Shown piece after piece: positions 8,414 through 15,285 of a stretch of DNA of 56,735 nt. This stretch comes from JAWLEV01 sp046538105 (GTDB lineage Bacteria; Chloroflexota; Anaerolineae; UBA1429): assembly GCA_046538105.1 (NCBI GenBank), contig JBKHJO010000010.1:1-56735 (forward strand), in the 5' to 3' direction. The position numbers were made by a program, and so were the translations under genes. The notes under the pieces were generated by a model. The model had not been told where the DNA came from and did not search any database. It saw only the letters and a program-made list of their open reading frames with translations. Numbering within the stretch: position 1 is the stretch's first letter; the number at the start of each line of letters is the position of its first letter.

Positions 8414-9086
8414 GAAGAGCAAATTCCCTCTGGATCCCCGCACCTGTCTTCTGCTGACCATGCTCTACGCCGCCCTCGTCGTGGCCTCGAGGAGAAACGC
8501 ATGGCTGCTCACAGAGTTCGTTTTCCTGGTAGCGGCCATCCTGGGCATGGGCCAGGGGAAGCAATATCTGCGCTGGCTGCGCCTCGTGGCCGTGATGACG
8601 GCCAGTTGGTTCGTCATCTCTCTGCTGGCCTTCGATCTGGCGACTGCCGTGACGGCCAGCCTGCGGCTGATGGCCCTCACCTCCGCCTTCTTTTTCTTCT
8701 TTCGCACCACGGCCCCCCAGGATCTGAGCAACGCCCTGGTAAAGACCGGCCTGCCCTACGAGATCGCTTTCGTCCTCAGCACGTCCATGCAGTTCGTGCC
8801 CCTCATCGGTCACAAGGCGCGGAATATCCTGGACGCGCAGCGTTCACGGGGCATCCCCCTCAAACCCGGCCTCGCCGCGCTGCGGCACTATCCGGCCCTG
8901 ATGGCTCCACTGTTGATCCAGGCCTTCCAACTGGGAGATGAGTTGGCCGTGGCTATGGAGTCTCGCGGCTTTGGCCGGCAGGGGCGCACCTTCCGGCACG
9001 ATTACTGTATGAGCGCTGCGGACTGGATGGCGCTGCTGCTGGCCGCAGCACTGGTGGGAGCCCTCATCATCGTGCAAAGGATATAA
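8400..9086 (+). CDS. EcfT transmembrane coupling subunit of the thiazole ECF transporter
   Basis: This 228-residue membrane protein has several hydrophobic segments and the two characteristic cytoplasmic coupling motifs, here 'AQRSRGIPL' and 'AMESRGFG', which contact the ATPase grooves. It completes a ThiW-EcfA-EcfT transporter, presumably for hydroxyethylthiazole. The start is a GTG overlapping the ATPase gene by 14 bases. thiD follows after 36 bases with its own AAGGAGG site. Confidence 0.88.
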   Translation: MLAPEKSKFPLDPRTCLLLTMLYAALVVASRRNAWLLTEFVFLVAAILGMGQGKQYLRWLRLVAVMTASWFVISLLAFDLATAVTASLRLMALTSAFFFFFRTTAPQDLSNALVKTGLPYEIAFVLSTSMQFVPLIGHKARNILDAQRSRGIPLKPGLAALRHYPALMAPLLIQAFQLGDELAVAMESRGFGRQGRTFRHDYCMSAADWMALLLAAALVGALIIVQRI

Positions 9087-9122
9087 TACGATAATGGACA
9101 ATATCCGATAAGGAGGTCATTG

Positions 9123-9932
9123 ATGAAAAAAGTGCTCACCATTGCGGGTTCGGACTCGGGTGGCGGGGCGGGCATCCAGGCGGATCTCAAGGCCTTTGCC
9201 GCCCGCGGTGTCTATGGGATGACGGCCATCACAGCCATCACCGCCCAGAATACCCTGGGCGTGCAGGGCGTCTTTGAACTGCCGGCTGAATTCGTGGGTC
9301 AGCAGATCGACTCGGTCATGGACGACATCGGCGCCGATGTCTGGAAGACGGGCATGCTCTCCAACAGCGAGATCATCCACGTCCTCGTGGATCGCGCACG
9401 GCGCTACGATATATCGTGCCTGGTCGTGGATCCCGTCATGGTCGCCAAGGGTGGCGACTCCCTGTTGCAGCCCGAGGCCCAGGACGCCCTCATACAGGAA
9501 CTGCTGCCCCTGGCCCACGTCATCACCCCCAATCACCACGAGGCCGGCGTCCTGACCGGGCTGGAGATAGAGACCTTGGAGGACATGCAGGAGGCGGCCA
9601 GGATCATCCACGGTATGGGCGCCCGCAACGTGGTGGTAAAGGGTGGTCACCTTCCAGAGGGGGCCAACGCCATCGATGTGCTGTACGATGGCGAGGAGAT
9701 CACTACCTTTGAGATGCCGCGCGTGGATACGCCCAACACCCATGGCACGGGATGCACCTACGCCTCATCCATCGCCGCGGAACTCGCCAAAGGCTATCCC
9801 GTCAAAGAGGCAGTACAGACAGCCAAATTATACCTGACGGCCACCATAAAGGCGGCTGTGAATCTCAACATCGGACAAGGGCACGGACCCCTCAACCATT
9901 TCCTGAATCAACAGGTCGATTTTCGACGCTGA
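9123..9932 (+). CDS. thiD: Hydroxymethylpyrimidine/phosphomethylpyrimidine kinase
   Basis: This 269-residue ribokinase-like enzyme phosphorylates HMP to HMP-P and then HMP-PP, the pyrimidine donor for ThiE. Motifs are 'IAGSDSGGGAGIQADLKAF', 'VYGMTAITAITAQNT', 'VVDPVMVAKGG', 'ITPNHHEAGVLTG', 'VVKGGH' and the anion-hole motif 'DTPNTHGTGCT'. It takes the HMP released by the TenA proteins at the start of the operon. The ATG at 9123 has an AAGGAGG site; a TTG three bases earlier is less likely. It is the last gene of the operon. Confidence 0.96.
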   Translation: MKKVLTIAGSDSGGGAGIQADLKAFAARGVYGMTAITAITAQNTLGVQGVFELPAEFVGQQIDSVMDDIGADVWKTGMLSNSEIIHVLVDRARRYDISCLVVDPVMVAKGGDSLLQPEAQDALIQELLPLAHVITPNHHEAGVLTGLEIETLEDMQEAARIIHGMGARNVVVKGGHLPEGANAIDVLYDGEEITTFEMPRVDTPNTHGTGCTYASSIAAELAKGYPVKEAVQTAKLYLTATIKAAVNLNIGQGHGPLNHFLNQQVDFRR

Positions 9933-9962
9933 ATCTTTTCGCTAAAGGGTCCCCCATAACGC

Positions 9963-9998
9963 AAAAAGGTGCCGGGCCTGACAATAGGCCCGGCACCT
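9963..9998 (-). terminator. Intrinsic terminator of the minus-strand reductase gene
   Basis: A perfect 13-pair stem (9967-9979 with 9986-9998, loop GACAAT) is followed on the minus strand by five T residues (A9963-A9967 on plus, shared with the stem foot). It lies 20 bases after the stop of the reductase at 10018. On the plus strand it may also stop the thiamine operon, but no T-run follows in that direction. Confidence 0.85.
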
Positions 9999-10017
9999 CC
10001 CCGGCTTATCGCAACGC

Positions 10018-10917
10018 CTACTCTTTCGCTGGCAGTTCGCAATCGCTCAACTTCTCGATCACCTTGACCACCGCCGAATGGTCCAGATCGCCCCACCCGT
10101 TGGCCAACATGGAAGTGAAGAGCTCGTGGGCCAGGGCCGATGCCGGCAGGGAAGCCTGATATGCTCTGGCCGCCTCGCGGATGATATTCAGATCCTTATA
10201 GTGGAACCTGGCCCGAAAGCCCGGCTCATAGTCGCCCTCGACAATACGGGGACCACGAACATCCATGACCCGCGTCTGGGCATAGCCGCCCCTGAGCACC
10301 TTGATGATGATCTCCGGATCTACCCCCGCCTTGGCGCCCAGCACCAGCGCCTCGGCCATGCCGATAAAGTTCATCGCCACCTGAATCTGGTTGCAGGCCT
10401 TGACCGTCTGTCCCGCACCGGAGGGACCGCAAAGGGTGGGGCTACCCAGCAACTCGAATATGGGCTTTGCACGCTCGAACGTCTCCTCGTCACCGCCCAC
10501 CATGATGGATAGGGTGGCCTCCTTGGCTCCCACGTCCCCGCCGCTCACCGGGGCATCGAGCATGGGACACTCCTTTTTAGCCGCCTTCTCCGCCACCTCC
10601 ACGGCCGTCACGGGAGAGATGGTGGACATATCGATGAGAAGAGTATCCGGTTTGACGCCAGCAAGGACACCGTCCTCGGACAGATACACGGCCTCCACAT
10701 CGGGAGAATCGGGCACCATCGAGATCACCACATCCGACCGGCTGGCCACGTCCTTGGCAGACGTGCCGGCCACGGCCCCCATCTCCACGCCCTCGGCCAG
10801 CGCCTCGTCCACGATATCATAGGCCACGACCTCATACCCGGCCTCTATAAGATGGCCAGCCATGGGCGTTCCCATGATCCCCAGACCGATGAAACCGATT
10901 GTCTTTCCTTTACCCAT
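10018..10917 (-). CDS. NAD(P)-dependent beta-hydroxyacid dehydrogenase (2-hydroxy-3-oxopropionate reductase-like)
   Basis: This 299-residue enzyme belongs to the 3-hydroxyisobutyrate dehydrogenase family. The N-terminus has the Rossmann motif 'GFIGLGIMGTPMAGHL'. The substrate motif is 'DAPVSGGDVGAKEATLSIMVGG', and the catalytic lysine lies in 'GAGQTVKACNQI'. The closest annotated activity is tartronate-semialdehyde reductase (GarR/GlxR), which would produce glycerate, but substrate cannot be fixed from sequence. The ATG at 10917 follows a GGGGCGAGGA stretch; an upstream in-frame ATG at 10944 adds nine charged residues and is less likely. A related gene is at 12262-13182. Confidence 0.88.
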   Translation of the reverse strand: MGKGKTIGFIGLGIMGTPMAGHLIEAGYEVVAYDIVDEALAEGVEMGAVAGTSAKDVASRSDVVISMVPDSPDVEAVYLSEDGVLAGVKPDTLLIDMSTISPVTAVEVAEKAAKKECPMLDAPVSGGDVGAKEATLSIMVGGDEETFERAKPIFELLGSPTLCGPSGAGQTVKACNQIQVAMNFIGMAEALVLGAKAGVDPEIIIKVLRGGYAQTRVMDVRGPRIVEGDYEPGFRARFHYKDLNIIREAARAYQASLPASALAHELFTSMLANGWGDLDHSAVVKVIEKLSDCELPAKE

Positions 10918-11033
10918 ATCCTCGCCCCTTTCTTCTCGTCTCATTTCCTATCTGCTATCGATTATATGTCAGCACCGCGTCCTGTCAAGGTACACGGCCA
11001 TGATTTCCCCTCATCCCAAAAAAGCCGCGTAAC

Positions 11034-11062
11034 TTGACATTCTATCCCATCCGCGATAGAAT
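11034..11062 (+). promoter_or_regulatory. Strong promoter of the tRNA-Arg gene
   Basis: TTGACA (11034-11039), a 17-base spacer and TAGAAT (11057-11062) make a near-consensus sigma-70 promoter. It lies 18 bases before the mature tRNA 5' end. Confidence 0.85.
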
Positions 11063-11080
11063 GTATCTGCAACATGGAGA

Positions 11081-11154
11081 GCGCCCATAGCTCAATTGGA
11101 TAGAGTGCCGGACTTCGAATCCGATGGTTGCAGGTTCAAGTCCTGCTGGGCGCG
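11081..11154 (+). tRNA. tRNA-Arg (anticodon TCG)
   Basis: A full cloverleaf is visible. The acceptor stem is GCGCCCA/TGGGCGC and the D arm is GCTC...GAGT. The anticodon stem CCGGA/TCCGA has loop CTTCGAA, with anticodon TCG at 11115-11117. The T arm is GCAGG-TTCAAGT-CCTGC, and the discriminator is G at 11154. CCA is not encoded, so it must be added. It reads CGA and related arginine codons. The outermost anticodon-stem pair is a C-A mismatch. It is a single-gene unit with its own promoter. Confidence 0.95.
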
Positions 11155-11160
11155 CTGACA

Positions 11161-11206
11161 CCACAAAGCGACCGACGCAAAAAAAAGTCCGTCGGTCGCT
11201 TTGTGG
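11161..11206 (+). repeat. 17-bp perfect inverted repeat after the tRNA, likely a two-way transcription stop
   Basis: Positions 11161-11177 pair exactly with 11190-11206 around a 12-base loop holding eight consecutive A residues. The repeat sits between the tRNA and the convergent amidohydrolase gene, whose stop is 12 bases further on. No T-run follows on either strand, so it is not a textbook terminator. Its position still suggests transcript ending or 3' protection. Confidence 0.6.
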
Positions 11207-11217
11207 TCTGACCACGA

Positions 11218-12048
11218 TTATCCTGCATCCGCCAGCAGGCGCTCCAGATTGCGACCCAGAATCAACTCCTTGTCCGCATCCGACACAAAGGTGCAATGGG
11301 TGCGAAAGGCTTCCAGGGCCTGCTGGTAGGTCATGTTGAATCGCACCACCGGATAATCCGAGCCCCAACATAGACGTTTCGGCCCGAAATTCCTATAGAG
11401 AGCACGTACGATGGGATGGGTGTCCGTCTGTGGATAGTCCCAACTCGTCTGGGATACATAGTGGAACCCGGATAGCTTGATATAGATGTTGGGGACCTCA
11501 GCGGAACGCAGGATCTCCTGTAACACCTCCTCTTCCCCCACCCTGGCTCCGGCCATATGATGGCACAGAAAAGGCACCGACGGAAATTGTCGTGCTAGTT
11601 CTCGCAGGGCCGGCTGCCAGGCAGGAGACAACGCCAGACTGGCGATCAGGTTCAACTCGGCAGCCACCTCAAAAAAAGCCCGCCCTTCCTCCGACGCAAA
11701 CCATCCTGTATCATCCTTCAAATAGTGGGTAAAACCCTTCAACTGGTACTGGCCCGCAGCCTGCCGCAACCGGTCGGCCGCCCCAGGAAGATGATAGGTG
11801 GGCGACCACTTGCAATCCACGTCGGCGAACTGGACCAGGCGCTCCGGATAGCGTGCCACGCATTCGGCCACATACTCGTTATCGTCGGGATTGTGGGTGA
11901 TGTTCGCACAGACCAATACTGCCTTATCCACGCCGTGGCGGTCCATCTCCCAGAGCAATTGTTCCACGCGCCCCCGGCTATCCACGTCCGGCACCAGGGG
12001 CCTGTAGGGCCAGCGAAGCCAGGCGTGGGTGTGTGAATCGATGATCAT
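11218..12048 (-). CDS. Amidohydrolase family (Amidohydro_2) metal-dependent hydrolase
   Basis: This 276-residue TIM-barrel protein starts with the metal-binding 'MIIDSHTHAW'. Other ligand-type sites are 'FTHYLKD', 'PFLCHHMAG' and 'LCWGSDYPV' (catalytic Asp). The layout fits the amidohydrolase 2 group (lactonases, decarboxylases such as ACMSD, uronate or dicarboxylate lactone hydrolases). The substrate is unknown; flanking dehydrogenases suggest organic-acid or sugar-acid metabolism. It is cytosolic. An AGCAGGAGG site precedes the ATG. The ATG overlaps the stop codon of an upstream decayed frame (ATGA), suggesting that an intact gene was once translationally coupled to it. Confidence 0.82.
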   Translation of the reverse strand: MIIDSHTHAWLRWPYRPLVPDVDSRGRVEQLLWEMDRHGVDKAVLVCANITHNPDDNEYVAECVARYPERLVQFADVDCKWSPTYHLPGAADRLRQAAGQYQLKGFTHYLKDDTGWFASEEGRAFFEVAAELNLIASLALSPAWQPALRELARQFPSVPFLCHHMAGARVGEEEVLQEILRSAEVPNIYIKLSGFHYVSQTSWDYPQTDTHPIVRALYRNFGPKRLCWGSDYPVVRFNMTYQQALEAFRTHCTFVSDADKELILGRNLERLLADAG

Positions 12049-12235
12049 TCTGTCCTCCTGCTAGATATTTTGTTCTCCAGCGTTCTCAAAGGGAAAACTC
12101 TTTTTGCTTCACAGTCCTCAAGGCTGGTGGAGCAAGTGATCTGCCCGACCCGATACTTTTCCACCATATCCTCATGTAATCGACGGATGTTATCCGCATA
12201 CCGATTCCCCTGCAGTCAAAAGATCGTCGCCAAGA
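12045..12235 (-). pseudogene. Unrecognised gene remnant before the amidohydrolase
   Basis: The frame ending at TGA 12047-12045 is open for 56 codons and has a coding-like composition ('RYADNIRRLHEDMVEKYRVG', then 'TSLEDCEAKRVFPL'). Its stop overlaps the amidohydrolase ATG. Just upstream another frame reads 'LGDDLLTAGESV' before a stop, as if a frameshift separates two parts of one protein. I do not recognise the family. It may be the tail of a lost gene or chance. Confidence 0.35.
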
Positions 12236-12261
12236 GATTCCCGTCGCCAGGGCACCACGGG

Positions 12262-13182
12262 TTAGGCGTCCCCCTCCTCCTGCTCCGTCAGTCGCTGCAC
12301 GACCCGGGCCACGGCGGCGAAATCCTTCTTCCCATATCCCCACGCCCGCGCCGCGGTGTACATCTGATAGGCGGCGCCCACCACATGCAGGGGCACCTTC
12401 AGTTCCTTTGCAGCCTCCATTCCCAACCCCACATCCTTGAACATCATGTCCAGCGTAAAGCGTGGCTCAAAGCCCATATCCGCCGGCCCATCGGGGATGA
12501 CACCCGCATAGGGAACCCCCGTCTCCAGGCAGGCACACGACCCGCTGCTGTGCGTGATCACCTCATACAGATCCTTGGGGTCGGCGCCGGCCTTTACACC
12601 CAGGGCAAAGGCCTCTCCCACGGCGGCCATGCTGCTGGCCAGGATCAGATTGTTACACACCTTGACCACTTCGCCCATCCCCACCTCGCCTACGTGGTAG
12701 ATCCTCTCGCCCAGGACCTCAAAGATGGGACGGCAGATCTCGAGCACCTCATCCTTGCCCCCAATCATGATGGTGAGGCCTCCCGCCTCGGCCCCAGAGG
12801 GTCCGCCGCTCACCGGCCCATCAAGCATCCCCACACCCTTCTCATCGGCTTTGGCAGCGATCTCGCGGGTCACCAGGGGATTGATGGTGCTCATATCGAT
12901 GATGATACCCCCGGGCGCCATGCCCTCTAACACTCCATCTACCCCCAAAATAACCTCCCTCACGTGTGGAGAGGAGGGGAGCATGGTGATCACCACGTCG
13001 GAACCCTGTGCCACATCCCGAGGAGAGATGGCAGGCGCCGCCCCCTCCTCGCTCAGTTCCTCCACCGGCTCACGACTGCGGTTGTGAACGCTCAGTGAAT
13101 ATCCCGCCTGAAGGAGCTTGCGCGCCATGGGCTTCCCCATGGTCCCCAGGCCGATGAATCCTATATGCATCTCTTCTGTCAT
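12262..13182 (-). CDS. NAD(P)-dependent beta-hydroxyacid dehydrogenase, second paralogue
   Basis: This 306-residue enzyme belongs to the same family as the gene at 10018. It has the Rossmann motif 'GFIGLGTMGKPMARKL', substrate motif 'DGPVSGGPSGAEAGGLTIMIGG' and catalytic lysine in 'GEVVKVCNNLI'. It is clearly diverged from its neighbour, so probably acts on a different beta-hydroxyacid. The ATG at 13182 has a GGGAGG site. The longer open frame upstream to 13386 only runs into the flavoprotein gene. It lies 59 bases after that gene on the same strand and is probably co-transcribed with it. Confidence 0.87.
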   Translation of the reverse strand: MTEEMHIGFIGLGTMGKPMARKLLQAGYSLSVHNRSREPVEELSEEGAAPAISPRDVAQGSDVVITMLPSSPHVREVILGVDGVLEGMAPGGIIIDMSTINPLVTREIAAKADEKGVGMLDGPVSGGPSGAEAGGLTIMIGGKDEVLEICRPIFEVLGERIYHVGEVGMGEVVKVCNNLILASSMAAVGEAFALGVKAGADPKDLYEVITHSSGSCACLETGVPYAGVIPDGPADMGFEPRFTLDMMFKDVGLGMEAAKELKVPLHVVGAAYQMYTAARAWGYGKKDFAAVARVVQRLTEQEEGDA

Positions 13183-13241
13183 CTTGACCTCCCTTTCCAG
13201 AATTCTGGCGAATCTCAAGACCAACTCGTGTATTCCCTCTC

Positions 13242-14657
13242 CTACGACTCGAACCGCTCTCCCAAGTAGGCTCCTTGCTGGAGCAAGGTCTCCTGCAGTA
13301 GATCGACATTCAGTTGCCGCGGCGAAACCGCCTCGCGCACGGAAAGAGCGGCCGCTGTGCCCGCCGCGTGGCCCGTCCCCATGCACGTTCCCATCACCCG
13401 ATAGGAGGCATGGGCCTCGTGCGTACCAGAGATGCAGCGCCCAGCGACTAACAGGTTATCCACCTCCTCGGGCACCAGACATCGATAGGGGATATCGTAT
13501 GCTCCATAGTCCTTTATCTGGGTCCCTCTCTCTGGCTCGTTGTATATGGGACCTCCATCGTAACCGTGGATATCCACCCGGTAGCCGCACAGCGTGACCA
13601 CATCATCAAAGCGCCTGGCCTCCACCACGTCCTCGTAGGTCAGACAGTATTCTCCCCGAATGCGACGCGACTCCCGCACACCGATGTGTGGGAAGGTCAT
13701 AACCAGGTGACAGTTCTCAAAACCGGGCACGTGCCGCTGCAGAAACTGAACCATGCGCCAGACGAGCCTCTGGCTTTCGAACTCTGCCTTGGAAAGCTCC
13801 TGCCCATTGGTGGCGTCCAAAGCCGGAATATGTATCATGTTCCCACAAAACCAGACGCCATCGCCATTCTGATCCGCCGCCCCAAACCCGGTCAACAACT
13901 CTGCATACTCGGGTATCTCTTGGTGCATCGCCTCCTTCCACTGCTCGAGCCTGATGCTATATGTCCTGCATTTTCCCTCCCACATCTCCGAACCGACGAC
14001 CTCCCAGGGCCTCTGTACGATGGCCCCGGCCTCGGCCGCTCGCTGCGCATCCACATTGCTCAGGATGAAAAAGGGCGTCATGGGCTGCATGCTTCCATCA
14101 TCTGGCCGCCCTTTCTCGAACGGTGCGCCAGCGCGGGCAGCCACATCCCCATCGCCCGTGCAGTCGACGATCCGTTCGGTGGGAATGACCATCCGCCCCG
14201 ATTTATTCTCCACCACCAACCCGGCGACAGCCCCGTCCTCCATAACCACATCCGAGGCATAGCTATGCAGCAAAAGTTCTCCTCCCGCGTCATACAGCAT
14301 CTCCAGAGCCGTGAACTTGAGAGCCTCGGGATCGCAGCGGATGGCGCGCGCGTTGTACTTCAGGCTGCCCCTGCCCCGTGGCGGCCCCACGGCTGCGTTT
14401 CGCACCTCGGCAGCGGCGTTCATCTCCTCCAGGCGATTCATCAATTGCAGCGGGATGCCCTCCACGATCCGCTCCTCGCGGTTGTTGTGAAAACTCAACA
14501 GGGGCAATTCTACAACAGCCAGACCCCCCACGAATCCGCTCTGTTCTACCAATAATGTCTGGGCACCCGTCCGCGCCGCGGCAATGGCCGCGATCATACC
14601 AGCGGGCCCGCCCCCTGCCACCACAACTTCGGTGGGCTTTATCGTCTGCAACACCAT
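13242..14657 (-). CDS. FAD-dependent oxidoreductase (FAD_oxidored family)
   Basis: This 471-residue flavoprotein starts with the dinucleotide-binding motif 'VVVAGGGPAGMIAAIAAA' and the ribose-binding acidic residue in 'TLLVEQSG'. The middle has the second FAD motif 'IVDCTGDGDVAARAG'. The C-terminal 'VDNLLVAGRCISGTHEAHAS...MGTCMGTGHAAGTAAAL' is typical of the FAD-dependent oxidoreductases common in soil and sediment bacteria that use plant-derived or unusual organic acids. No cofactor-attachment or membrane segment is seen. A GGGAGGGAA site precedes the ATG. It likely forms a unit with the reductase and amidohydrolase downstream. The substrate is unknown. Confidence 0.85.
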   Translation of the reverse strand: MVLQTIKPTEVVVAGGGPAGMIAAIAAARTGAQTLLVEQSGFVGGLAVVELPLLSFHNNREERIVEGIPLQLMNRLEEMNAAAEVRNAAVGPPRGRGSLKYNARAIRCDPEALKFTALEMLYDAGGELLLHSYASDVVMEDGAVAGLVVENKSGRMVIPTERIVDCTGDGDVAARAGAPFEKGRPDDGSMQPMTPFFILSNVDAQRAAEAGAIVQRPWEVVGSEMWEGKCRTYSIRLEQWKEAMHQEIPEYAELLTGFGAADQNGDGVWFCGNMIHIPALDATNGQELSKAEFESQRLVWRMVQFLQRHVPGFENCHLVMTFPHIGVRESRRIRGEYCLTYEDVVEARRFDDVVTLCGYRVDIHGYDGGPIYNEPERGTQIKDYGAYDIPYRCLVPEEVDNLLVAGRCISGTHEAHASYRVMGTCMGTGHAAGTAAALSVREAVSPRQLNVDLLQETLLQQGAYLGERFES

Positions 14658-14696
14658 CAGTTCCCTCCCTTTTCATTACCTTCGCTGGTCCGTCGC

Positions 14697-15240
14697 TCAC
14701 TCCCGACCGCCTCTATCATACCCAGTCGCGCCATATTCCTCAACCACGTCCTGACAGGAACCCTCGTCCATTCCCGTTTTACGGGCGATCATCCACGCCA
14801 GGCCGAGTGTGAAGCTCCAAGAGACAGATCCTCTCGCATCCCCTCCGAATAGTACAGGACTTCAGGCTCGCTGAATTTCCGTCTCAACTCATTCGACCCA
14901 TAATAATGTTCAACACACATGGACGTATCGCTGACACCGTGCGCCATAGGATTCTCAGCAGATCGATGACTCCCTTGCACCTGATAGCCGGGATCATCTA
15001 CGGTAAAGACGTTGACGTACAGGATGCCCCAGGCTTGAGCGCTCGTTTGATCCCCGCAACTACCCTTTGCCTGGCGCCATCCCCCAGGTGACCCAGTACA
15101 GTGGCCGCGACCACAATATCATAGGCCCTTCAGGAAAAGTATAATCCTGCAGATCTCCCAAGATGCAATTGATATCCAGCCCTCAGGTTTCATCAAGATG
15201 CCTGGACATCCTGCCCACCATCTCCTTGACAGCCCTCGTC
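14697..15240 (-). pseudogene. Frameshifted class I SAM methyltransferase remnant
   Basis: This otherwise empty interval translates, in shifting minus-strand frames, into consecutive blocks of a methyltransferase. The first is 'AVKEMVGRMSRHLDET', then an in-frame stop, then 'GLDINCILGDLQDYTFPEG'. A frame change at about 15110 leads to 'YDIVVAATVLGHLGDGARQR' and 'VVAGIKRALKPGG'. A second frame change leads to 'ILYVNVFTVDDPGYQ', then 'MREDLSLGASHSAWRG'. A third leads to 'IARKTGMDEGSC', ending at TGA 14699-14697. Order and spacing match motifs II-VI of TehB/UbiE-like enzymes. The glycine-rich motif I end is missing. It cannot make a working enzyme and is a decaying gene. Confidence 0.78.
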
Positions 15241-15254
15241 TTTTGTTGTGTACT
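15226..15254 (+). promoter_or_regulatory. Candidate promoter of the sulfatase gene
   Basis: TTGACA at 15226-15231, a 17-base spacer and TGTACT at 15249-15254 (4 of 6 matches) lie about 30 bases before the sulfatase ATG. Confidence 0.45.
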
Positions 15255-15285
15255 AGAGACAGTAAAAAGGGAGAAAGGAGACAAA

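Noticed and set aside
13183..13386. Upstream 68-codon extension of the second hydroxyacid dehydrogenase
   Set aside because: It runs into the flavoprotein gene in another frame, and the ATG at 13182 has a good ribosome site directly before the Rossmann motif.
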